From Galeopsis tetrahit (taxonomy: Eukaryota > Streptophyta > Magnoliopsida > Lamiales > Lamiaceae): a stretch of 64,000 nucleotides of DNA. The first letter of the stretch is position 1. Each line of letters opens with the position of its first letter. Under the pieces are notes generated by a model, which was not told where the DNA came from, did no database searches, and saw only the letters and a list, made by a program, of their open reading frames with translations. Positions 47,801 to 57,270 of this stretch are shown here, in pieces. Location of the stretch: assembly GCA_963675135.1 (NCBI GenBank), contig OY776124.1:1843001-1907000 (forward strand). Direction: 5' to 3'. Made by a program: the position numbers and the translations under genes.

Positions 47801-48148
47801 TTTCAGATTGCCTCCCAAGTTTGCATCCCTCACTGAATTGGCCATAGAATCAATTGTGTCGAGACGGTTTTTGAATTTGAGGCCTCGGGTGCGGAGTTTT
47901 TGACGTCGTCGCCCATAGCCAAATTGCACGCACGTTTGTGCACCATTTTTACAAAGTTTTCAGATTGCCTCTCGGGTTTGAATTTCCCACTGAATTGGCC
48001 ATAGAATCAATTGTGTCGAGACGGTTTATGAATTTGAGGCCTCGGGTGCGGAGTTTTTGACATCGTCGCCCATAGCCAAATTGCGCGCACGCTTGTGCGC
48101 CGTTTTTACAAAGTTTTCAGATTGCCTCTCGAGTTTGCATTTCTAGCT
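44850..48148. repeat. Domain V 24-mer HOR, copy 2 (21 monomers)
   Basis: This follows 41079-44377 at +3771, with 7-mers at 44850-45948 and 45949-47047. Marks such as CATACTCATCT (45007), GAGATAG with GGGTGTGGAG (45949) and AAAAACAATTTTG (46106) are private. In the next monomer (48149) the match to 44378 stops about one third in, where a B' right half is substituted. Confidence 0.84.
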
Positions 48149-50640
48149 GAATTGGCCATAGAATCAATTATGTCGAGACGGTTTTTTGAATTTGAGGCCT
48201 CGGGTGCGGAGTTTTTGACGTCGTCGCCCATAGCCAAACTTGCGCGCATGGTTGTGTGCCATTTTTACAAAGTTTTCAGATTGCCTCCCAAGTTTGCATC
48301 CCTCACTGAATTGGCCATAGAATCAATTGTGTCGAGACGGTTTTTGAATTTGAGGCCTCGAGTGCGGAGTTTTTGACGTTGTCGCCCATAGCCAAATTGC
48401 GCGCACGCTTGTGCGCCATTTTTACAAAGTTTTCAGATTGCCTCTCGGGTTTAAATTTCTAGCTGAATTGGCCATAGAATCAATTGTGTCGAGAAGGTTT
48501 CTGAATTGGAGGCCTCGGGTGCGGAGTTTTTGACATCGTCGCCCATAGCCAAACTTGCGCGCATGGTTGTGTGCCATTTTTACAAAGTTTTCAGATTGCC
48601 TCCCAAGTTTACATCCCTCACTGAATTGGCCATAGAATCAATTGTGTCGAGACGGTTTTTGAATTTGAGGCCTCGGGTGCGGAGTTTTTGACGTCGTCGC
48701 CCATAGCCAAATTGCGCGCACGCTTGTGCGCCATTTTTACAAAGTTTTCAGATTGCCTCTCGGGCTTGAATTTCCCACTGAATTGGCCATAGAATCAATT
48801 GTGTCGAGATGGTTTTTGAATTTGAGGCCTCGGGTGCGGAGTTTTTGACGTCGTCGCCCATAGCCAAATTGCGCGCACGCTTGTGCGCCGTGTTTACAAA
48901 GTTTTCAGATTGCCTCTCGGGTTTGCATTTCCATCTGAATTGGCCATAGAATCAATTGTGTCGAGACGGTTTTTGAATTTGAGGCCTCGGGTGCGGAGTT
49001 TTTTACATCGTCGCCCATAGCCAAACTTGCGCGCATGGTTGTGTGCCATTTTTACAAAGTTTTCAGATAGCCTCCCAAGTTTGCATCCCTCACTGAATTG
49101 GCCATAGAATCAATTGTGTCAAGACGGTTTTTGAATTTTAGGCCTCGGGTGCGGAGTTTTTTACGTCGTCGCCCATTGCCAAATTGCGCGCACGCTTGTG
49201 CGCCGTTTTTACAAAGTTTTCAGATTGCCTCTCGGGTTTGAATTTCCCACTGAATTGGCCATAGAATCAATTGTGTCGAGACGGTTTTTGAATTTGAGGC
49301 CTCGGGTGCAGAGTTTTTGACGTCGTCGCCCATAGCCAAATTGCTCGCACGCTTGTGCGCCGTTTTTACAAAGTTTTCAGATTGCCTCTCGGGTTTGCAT
49401 TTCTAGCTGAATTGGCCATAGAATCAATTTTGTCGAGACGGTTTTTGAATTTGAGGCCTCGGGTGCGGAGTTTTTGACGTCGTCGCCCATAGCCAAATTG
49501 CGCGCACGCTTGTAAGCCGTTTTTACAAAGTTTTCAGATTGCCTCTCGGGCTTGAATTTCCCACTGAATTGGCCATAGAATCTATTGTGTCGAGATGGTT
49601 TTTGAATTTGAGGCCTCGGGTGCGGAGTTTTTGACGTCGTCGCCCATAGCCAAATTACGCGCACGCTTGTGCGCCGTTTTTACAAAGTTTTCAGATTACC
49701 TCTCGGGTTTGCATTTCTAGCTGAATTGGCCATAGAATCAATTGTGTCGAGATGGTTTTTGAATTTGAAGCCTCGGGTGCGGAGTTTTTGACGTCGTCGC
49801 CCATCGCCAAATTGCGAGCACACTTGTGCGCCGTTTTTACAAAGTTTTCAGATTGCCTCTCGGGTTTGCATTCCCATCTAAATTGGCCATAGAATCAATT
49901 GTGTCGAGACGGTTTTTGAATTTGAGGTCTCGGGTGCGGAGTTTTTGACGTCGTCGCCCATAGCCAAATTGCGCGCACGCTTGTGCGCCGTTTTTACAAA
50001 GTTTTCAGATTGCCTCTCGGGTTTGCATTTCTAGCTGAATTGGCCATAGAATCAATTTTGTTGAGACGGTTTTTGAATTTGAGGCCTCGGGTGCGGAGTT
50101 TTTGACGTCGTCGCCCATCGCCAAATTGCGCGCACGCTTGTGCGCCATTTTTACAAAGTTTTCAGATTGCCTCTCAGGCTTGCATTTCTATCTGAATTGG
50201 CCATAGAATCAATTGTGTCGAGACAGTTTTTGAATTTGAGGCCTCGGGTGCGGAGTTTTTGGCGTCGTCGCCCATAGCCAAACTTGCGCGCATCGTTGTG
50301 TGCCATTTTTACAGAGTATTCAGATTGCCTCCCAAGTTTGCATCCCTCACTGAATTGGCCATAGAATCAATTGTGTCGAGACGGTTTTTGAATTTGAGGC
50401 CTCGGGTGCGGAGTTTTTGACGTCGTCGCCCATAGCCAAATTGCGCGCACGCTTGTGCGCCATTTTTACAAAGTTTTCAGATTGCCTCTCGGGTTTAAAT
50501 TTCTAGCTGAATTGGCCATAGAATCAATTGTGTCGAGAAGGTTTTTGAATTTGAGGCCTCGGGTGCGGAGTTTTTGACATCGTCGCCCATAGCCAAACTT
50601 GCGCGCATGGTTGTGTGCCATTTTTACAAAGTTTTCAGAT
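47520..50640. repeat. First member of the 9751/4090-bp repeat family
   Basis: Monomer order and private marks (GAAGCGTCGG, GCACGCACG, GGTTTCTGAATTGGAGG at 48465, GCCGTGTTTAC at 48780, CAGATAGCC at 48937, CTTGTAAGCC at 49409, AATCTATTGTG at 49566, TTGTTGAGACGG at 50037, CATCGTTGTG with ACAGAGTATTC at 50194) recur at +9751. It has a few bases not shared with the later copies (CATTTCCATCT, GAGGTCTCGGG). The right limit is approximate, inside the monomer at 50509. Confidence 0.82.
48149..48307 (+). repeat. 159-bp hybrid monomer
   Basis: The left part has AATTATGTCGAGACGG with GGTTTTTTGAATTT, as at 44378; the right part is a B' half (CGCGCATGG ... CATCCCTCACT). The T insertion and the B' extra base together give 159 bp. 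The same monomer occurs at 57900 and 61990, marking those segments as descendants of one event. Confidence 0.83.
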
Positions 50641-51338
50641 TGCCTCCCAAGTTTACATCCCTCACTGAATTGGCCATAGAATCAATTGTGTCGAGACGGT
50701 TTTTGAATTTGAGGCCTCGGGTGCGGAGTTTTTGACGTCGTCGCCCATAGCCAAATTGCGCGCACGCTTGTGCGCCGTTTTTACAAAGTTTTCAGATTGC
50801 CTCTCGGGCTTGAATTTCCCACTGAATTGGCCATAGAATCAATTGTGTCGAGATGGTTTTTGAATTTGAGGCCTCGGGTGCGGAGTTTTTGACGTCGTCG
50901 CCCATAGCCAAATTACGCGCACGCTTGTGCGCCGTTTTTACAAAGTTTTCAGATTACCTCTCGGGTTTGCATTTCTAGCTGAATTGGCCATAGAATCAAT
51001 TGTGTCGAGATGGTTTTTGAATTTGAAGCCTCGGGTGCGGAGTTTTTGACGTCGTCGCCCATCGCCAAATTGCGCGCACACTTATGCGCCGTTTTTACAA
51101 AGTTTTCAGATTGCCTCTCGAGTTTGCATTCCCATCTAAATTGGCCATAGAATCAATTGTGTCGAGACGGTTTTTGAATTTGAGGCTTCGAGTGCGGAGT
51201 TTTTGACGTCGTCGCCCATAGCCAAATTGCGCGCACGCTTGTGCGCCGTTTTTACAAAGTTTTCAGATTGCCTCTCGGGTTTGAATTTCCCACTGAATTG
51301 GCCATAGAATCAATTGTGTCGAGACGGTTTTTGAATTT

Positions 51339-51346
51339 GAGGCCTC
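51339..51346. other. GAGGCCTC palindrome in the reference monomer
   Basis: This is an 8-bp perfect palindrome at monomer position 45-52, present in most monomers. It is altered to GAGACCTC in one K subclass (2205, 3779, 5983) and to GAAGCCTC or GAAGCGTC in the b class of Domain V. It contains AGGCCT and so gives a near monomer-length restriction periodicity. No regulatory role is implied. Confidence 0.85.
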
Positions 51347-51361
51347 GGGTGCGGAGTTTTT

Positions 51362-51367
51362 GACGTC
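51362..51367. other. GACGTC palindrome in the reference monomer
   Basis: A 6-bp palindrome lies at monomer position 68-73 inside TTTTTGACGTCGTCG. It resembles a bZIP/CRE core (TGACGTC followed by G rather than A), but a hexamer fixed in a satellite consensus is not evidence of regulation. It is changed to GACATC in the GAGAAGG class of Domain V, and the T-rich side becomes TTTTTTACGTC in several classes. Confidence 0.8.
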
Positions 51368-51387
51368 GTCGCCCATAGCCAAATTGC

Positions 51388-51403
51388 GCGCACGCTTGTG
51401 CGC
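51388..51403. other. Perfect inverted repeat (hairpin) in the reference monomer
   Basis: GCGCAC and GTGCGC form a perfect 6-bp inverted repeat around the 4-base loop GCTT, at monomer position 94-109. It recurs in nearly every A and K monomer. Domain II has copies with loop GGTT and the stem intact. B and B' monomers have lost it, and the GTGCACC class has one broken pair. Short dyads are common in centromeric satellites, but no function can be assigned here. Confidence 0.85.
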
Positions 51404-53024
51404 CGTTTTTACAAAGTTTTCAGATTGCCTCTCGGGTTTGCATTTCTAGCTGAATTGGCCATAGAATCAATTTTGTCGAGACGGTTTTTGAATTTGAGGC
51501 CTCGGGTGCGGAGTTTTTAACGTCGTCGCCCATCGCCAAATTGCGCGCACGCTTGTGCGCCATTTTTACAAAGTTTTCAGATTGCCTCTCAGGCTTGCAT
51601 TTCTATCTGAATTGGCCATAGAATCAATTGTGTCGAGACGGTTTTTGAATTTGAGGCCTCGGGTGCGGAGTTTTTGGCGTCGTCGCCCATAGCCAAACTT
51701 GCGCGCATGGTTGTGTGCCATTTTTACAAAGTATTCAGATTGCCTCCCAAGTTTGCATCCCTCACTGAATTGGCCATAGAATCAATTGTGTCGAGACGGT
51801 TTTTGAATTTGAGGCCTCGGGTGCAGAGTTTTTGACGTCGTCGCCCATAGCCAAATTGCGCGCACGCTTGTGCGCCATTTTTACAAAGTTTTCAGATTGC
51901 CTCTCGGGTTTAAATTTCTAGCTGAATTGGCCATATAATCAATTGTGTCGAGAAGGTTTTTGAATTTGAGGCCTCGAGTGCGGAGTTTTTGACATCGTCG
52001 CCCATAGCCAAAGTTGCGCGTATGGTTGTGTGCCATTTTTACAAAGTTTTCAGATTGCCTCCCAAGTTTACATCCCTCACTGAATTGGCCATAGAATCAA
52101 TTGTGTCGAGACGGTTTTTGAATTTGAGGCCTCGGGTGCGGAGTTTTTGACGTCGTCGCCCATAGCCAAATTGCGCGCACGCTTGTGCGCCGTTTTTACA
52201 AAGTTTTCAGATTGCCCCTCGGGCTTGAATTTCCCACTGAATTGGCCATAGAATCAATTGTGTCGAGATGGTTTTTGAATTTGAGGCCTCGGGTGCGGAG
52301 TTTTTGACGTCGTCGCCCATAGCCAAATTACGCGCACGCTTGTGCGCCGTTTTTACAAAGTTTTCAGATTACCTCTCGGGTTTGCATTTCTAGCTGAATT
52401 GGCCATAGAATCAATTGTGTCGAGATGGTTTTTGAATTTGAAGCCTCGGGTGCGGAGTTTTTGACGTCGTCGCCCATCGCCAAATTGCGCGCACACTTAT
52501 GCGCCGTTTTTACAAAGTTTTCAGATTGCCTCTCGGGTTTGCATTCCTATCTAAATTGGCCATAGAATCAATTGTGTCGAGACGGTTTTTGAATTTGAGG
52601 CTTCGAGTGCGGAGTTTTTGACGTCGTCGCCCATAGCCAAATTGCGCGCACGCTTGTGCGCCGTTTTTACAAAGTTTTCAGATTGCCTCTCGGGTTTGAA
52701 TTTCCCACTGAATTGGCCATAGAATCAATTGTGTCGAGACGGTTTTTGAATTTGAGGCCTCGGGTGCGGAGTTTTTGACGTCGTCGCCCATAGCCAAATT
52801 GCGCGCACGCTTGTGCGCCGTTTTTACAAAGTTTTCAGATTGCCTCTCGGGTTTGAATTTCCCACTGAATTGGCCATAGAATCAATTGTGTCGAGAAGGT
52901 TTTTGAATTTGAGGCCTCGAGTGCGGAGTTTTTGACATCGTCGCCCATAGCCAAAGTTGCGCGTATGGTTGTGTGCCATTTTTACAAAGTTTTCAGATTG
53001 CCTCCCAAGTTTACATCCCTCACT

Positions 53025-55697
53025 GAATTGGCCATAGAATCAATTGTGTCGAGACGGTTTTTGAATTTGAGGCCTCGGGTGCAGAGTTTTTGACGTCGTC
53101 GCCCATAGCCAAATTGCGCGCACGCTTGTGCGCCATTTTTACAAAGTTTTCAGATTGCCTCTCGGGTTTAAATTTCTAGCTGAATTGGCCATAGAATCAA
53201 TTGTGTCGAGAAGGTTTTTGAATTTGAGGCCTCGGGTGCGGAGTTTTTGACATCGTCGCCCATAGCCAAACTTGCGCGCATGGTTGTGTGCCATTTTTAC
53301 AAAGTTTTCAGATTGCCTCCCAAGTTTACATCCCTCACTGAATTGGCCATAGAATCAATTGTGTCGAGACGGTTTTTGAATTTGAGGCCTCGGGTGCGGA
53401 GTTTTTGACGTCGTCGCCCATAGCCAAATTGCGCGCACGCTTGTGCGCCGTTTTTACAAAGTTTTCAGATTGCCTCTCGGGCTTGAATTTCCCACTGAAT
53501 TGGCCATAGAATCAATTGTGTTGAGATGGTTTTTGAATTTGAGGCCTCGGGTGCGGAGTTTTTGACGTCGTCGCCCATAGCCAAATTACGCGCACGCTTG
53601 TGCGCCGTTTTTACAAAGTTTTCAGATTACCTCTCGGGTTTGCATTTCTAGCTGAATTGGCCATAGAATCAATTGTGTCGAGATGGTTTTTGAATTTGAA
53701 GCCTCGGGTGCGGAGTTTTTGACGTCGTCGCCCATCGCCAAATTGCGCGCACACTTATGCGCCGTTTTTACAAAGTTTTCAGATTGCCTCTCGGGTTTGC
53801 ATTCCCATCTAAATTGGCCATAGAATCAATTGTGTCGAGACGGTTTTTGAATTTGAGGCTTCGAGTGCGGAGTTTTTGACGTCGTCGCCCATAGCCAAAT
53901 TGCGCGCACGCTTGTGCGCCGTTTTTACAAAGTTTTCAGATTGCCTCTCGGGTTTGAATTCCCCACTGAATTGGCCATAGAATCAATTGTGTCGAGACGG
54001 TTTTTGAATTTGAGGCCTCGGGTGCGGAGTTTTTGACGTCGTCGCCCATAGCCAAATTGCGCGCACGCTTGTGCGCCGTTTTTACAAAGTTTTCAGATTG
54101 CCTCTCGGGTTTGCATTTCTAGCTGAATTGGCCATAGAATCAATTTTGTCGAGACGGTTTTTGAATTTGAGGCCTCGGGTGCGGAGTTTTTAACGTCGTC
54201 GCCCATCGCCAAATTGCGCGCACGCTTGTGCGCCATTTTTACAAAGTTTTCAGATTGCCTCTCAGGCTTGCATTTCTATCTGAATTGGCCATAGAATCAA
54301 TTGTGTCGAGACGGTTTTTGAATTTGAGGCCTCGGGTGCGGAGTTTTTGGCGTCGTCGCCCATAGCCAAACTTGCGCGCATGGTTGTGTGCCATTTTTAC
54401 AAAGTATTCAGATTGCCTCCCAAGTTTGCATCCCTCACTGAATTGGCCATAGAATCAATTGTGTCGAGACGGTTTTTGAATTTGAGGCCTCGGGTGCAGA
54501 GTTTTTGACGTCGTCGCCCATAGCCAAATTGCGCGCACGCTTGTGCGCCATTTTTACAAAGTTTTCAGATTGCCTCTCGGGTTTAAATTTCTAGCTGAAT
54601 TGGCCATATAATCAATTGTGTCGAGAAGGTTTTTGAATTTGAGGCCTCGAGTGCGGAGTTTTTGACATCGTCGCCCATAGCCAAAGTTGCGCGTATGGTT
54701 GTGTGCCATTTTTACAAAGTTTTCAGATTGCCTCCCAAGTTTACATCCCTCACTGAATTGGCCATAGAATCAATTGTGTCGAGACGGTTTTTGAATTTGA
54801 GGCCTCGGGTGCGGAGTTTTTGACGTCGTCGCCCATAGCCAAATTGCGCGCACGCTTGTGCGCCGTTTTTACAAAGTTTTCAGATTGCCCCTCGGGCTTG
54901 AATTTCCCACTGAATTGGCCATAGAATCAATTGTGTCGAGATGGTTTTTGAATTTGAGGCCTCGGGTGCGGAGTTTTTGACGTGGTCGCCCATAGCCAAA
55001 TTACGCGCACGCTTGTGCGCCGTTTTTACAAAGTTTTCAGATTACCTCTCGGGTTTGCATTTCTAGCTGAATTGGCCATAGAATCAATTGTGTCGAGATG
55101 GTTTTTGAATTTGAAGCCTCGGGTGCGGAGTTTTTGACGTCGTCGCCCATCGCCAAATTGCGCGCACACTTATGCGCCGTTTTTACAAAGTTTTCAGATT
55201 GCCTCTCGGGTTTGCATTCCTATCTAAATTGGCCATAGAATCAATTGTGTCGAGACGGTTTTTGAATTTGAGGCTTCGAGTGCGGAGTTTTTGACGTCGT
55301 CGCCCATAGCCAAATTGCGCGCACGCTTGTGCGCCGTTTTTACAAAGTTTTCAGATTGCCTCTCGGGTTTGAATTTCCCACTGAATTGGCCATAGAATCA
55401 ATTGTGTCGAGACGGATTTTGAATTTGAGGCCTCGGGTGCGGAGTTTTTGACGTCGTCGCCCATAGCCAAATTGCGCGCACGCTTGTGCGCCGTTTTTAC
55501 AAAGTTTTCAGATTGCCTCTCGGGTTTGAATTTCCCACTGAATTGGCCATAGAATCAATTGTGTCGAGAAGGTTTTTGAATTTGAGGCCTCGAGTGCGGA
55601 GTTTTTGACATCGTCGCCCATAGCCAAAGTTGCGCGTATGGTTGTGTGCCATTTTTACAAAGTTTTCAGATTGCCTCCCAAGTTTACATCCCTCACT
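53025..55697. repeat. 17-mer HOR, copy 2 (2673 bp)
   Basis: This follows copy 1 at +2673, with scattered single differences (GTGTTGAGATGG at 53497, GACGTGGTCG at 54912, CGGATTTTGAATTT at 55383). After 55698 the order is broken by hybrid monomers. Confidence 0.85.
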
Positions 55698-57270
55698 GAA
55701 TTGGCCATAGAATCAATTGTGTCGAGACGGTTTTTGAATTTGAGGCCTCGGGTGCGGAGTTTTTGACGTCGTCGCCCATAGCCAAATTGCGCGCACGCTT
55801 GTGCGCCGTTTTTACAAAGTTTTCAGATTGCCCCTCGGGCTTGAATTTCCCACTGAATTGGCCATAGAATCAATTGTGTCGAGATGGTTTTTGAATTTGA
55901 GGCCTCGGGTGCGGAGTTTTTGACGTCGTCGCCCAATGCCAAATTACGCGCACGCTTGTGCGCCGTTTTTACAAAGTTTTCAGATTACCTCTCGGGTTTG
56001 CATTTCTAGCTGAATTGGCCATAGAATCAATTGTGTCGAGATGGTTTTTGAATTTGAGGCCTCGGGTGCGGAGTTTTTGGCGTCGTCGCCCATAGCCAAA
56101 CTTGCGCGCATCGTTGTGTGCCATTTTTACAGAGTATTCAGATTGCCTCCCAAGTTTGCATCCCTCACTGAATTGGCCATAGAATCAATTGTGTCGAGAC
56201 GGTTTTTGAATTTGAGGCCTCGGGTGCGGAGTTTTTGACGTCGTCGCCCATAGCCAAATTGCGCGCACGCTTGTGCGCCATTTTTACAAAGTTTTCAGAT
56301 TGCCTCTCGGGTTTAAATTTCTAGCTGAATTGGCCATAGAATCAATTGTGTCGAGAAGGTTTTTGAATTTGAGGCCTCGGGTGCGGAGTTTTTAACGTCG
56401 TCGCCCATCGCCAAATTGCGCGCACGCTTGTGCGCCATTTTTACAAAGTTTTCAGATTGCCTCTCAGGCTTGCATTTCTATCTGAATTGGCCATAGAATC
56501 AATTGTGTCGAGACGGTTTTTGAATTTGAGGCCTCGGGTGCGGAGTTTTTGGCGTCGTCGCCCATAGCCAAACTTGCGCGCATGGTTGTGTGCCATTTTT
56601 ACAAAGTATTCAGATTGCCTCCCAAGTTTGCATCCCTCACTGAATTGGCCATAGAATCAATTGTGTCGAGACGGTTTTTGAATTTGAGGCCTCGGGTGCA
56701 GAGTTTTTGACGTCGTCGCCCATAGCCAAATTGCGCGCACGCTTGTGCGCCATTTTTACAAAGTTTTCAGATTGCCTCTCGGGTTTAAATTTCTAGCTGA
56801 ATTGGCCATAGAATCAATTGTGTCGAGAAGGTTTTTGAATTTGAGGCCTCGAGTGCGGAGTTTTTGACATCGTCGCCCATAGCCAAAGTTGCGCGTATGG
56901 TTGTGTGCCATTTTTACAAAGTTTTCAGATTGCCTCCCAAGTTTACATCCCTCACTGAATTGGCCATAGAATCAATTGTGTCGAGACGGTTTTTGAATTT
57001 GAGGCCTCGGGTGCGGAGTTTTTGACGTCGTCGCCCATAGCCAAATTGCGCGCACGCTTGTGCGCCGTTTTTACAAAGTTTTCAGATTGCCCCTCGGGCT
57101 TGAATTTCCCACTGAATTGGCCATAGAATCAATTGTGTCGAGATGGTTTTTGAATTTGAGGCCTCGGGTGCGGAGTTTTTGACGTCGTCGCCCATAGCCA
57201 AATTACGCGCACGCTTGTGCGCCGTTTTTACAAAGTTTTCAGATTACCTCACGGGTTTGCATTTCTAGCT
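55698..57270. repeat. Junction block with hybrid monomers
   Basis: The monomer at 56012-56169 starts as a (GAGATGG) and ends as the B' monomer with CATCGTTGTG and ACAGAGTATTC otherwise seen at 50194. The monomer at 56327-56483 starts GAGAAGG and ends as e (TTTTTAACG, CATCGCC, CTCAGGCTTG). These join the 17-mer array to the 26-mer array. Confidence 0.78.

Larger units (their letters stand above)
51295..51451 (+). repeat. Reference monomer, class A (157 bp consensus)
   Basis: This copy carries the majority base at every diagnostic position, so it serves as the reference. Left to right it holds GAATTGGCCATAG, CAATTG (monomer position 17-22), GAGACGG, GAGGCCTC (45-52), GTGCGGAG, TTTTTGACGTCGTCG (63-77), CCATAGCC, the GCGCAC/GTGCGC hairpin (94-109), GTTTTTACAAAG, TTTTCAGATTGCCTCTCGGG and TTTGCATTTCTAGCT. 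It has 13 CpG dinucleotides. The phase is arbitrary; position 1 was set at the GAATTGG anchor because the K, A and B classes differ at that junction. Confidence 0.95.
50352..53024. repeat. 17-mer HOR, copy 1 (2673 bp)
   Basis: The order is TTTAAATTTCTAGCT end, GAGAAGG B', CTTGAATTTCCC, a, b with ACACTTATGCGCC, c with GGCTTCGAGTGCGG, A, e with TTTTTAACG, f, GCAGAG, ATAATC with GAGAAGG and AAAGTTGCGCGTATGG, GCCCCTCGGG, a, b, c, A, then GAGAAGG again. It restarts at 53025. Confidence 0.85.

Noticed and set aside
51295..51451. A CENP-B box (TTCG....A..CGGG type).
   Set aside because: The two CGGG strings of the monomer (positions 52-55 and 139-142) lack the TTCG and the A at the required spacing on either strand. 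I saw no monomer class that completes the motif.
51295..51451. CRE/bZIP-like TGACGTCG and octamer-like TTTGCAT as regulatory sites.
   Set aside because: Both are single short matches fixed in the consensus, and neither matches its canonical site fully. Repetition along the array follows from the satellite, not from regulatory selection.
51295..51451. RNA polymerase III A and B boxes, i.e. a tRNA-derived satellite.
   Set aside because: No GGTTCGA-like B box is present, and T5 runs at positions 34, 63 and 112 would stop such transcripts. No cloverleaf can be drawn.
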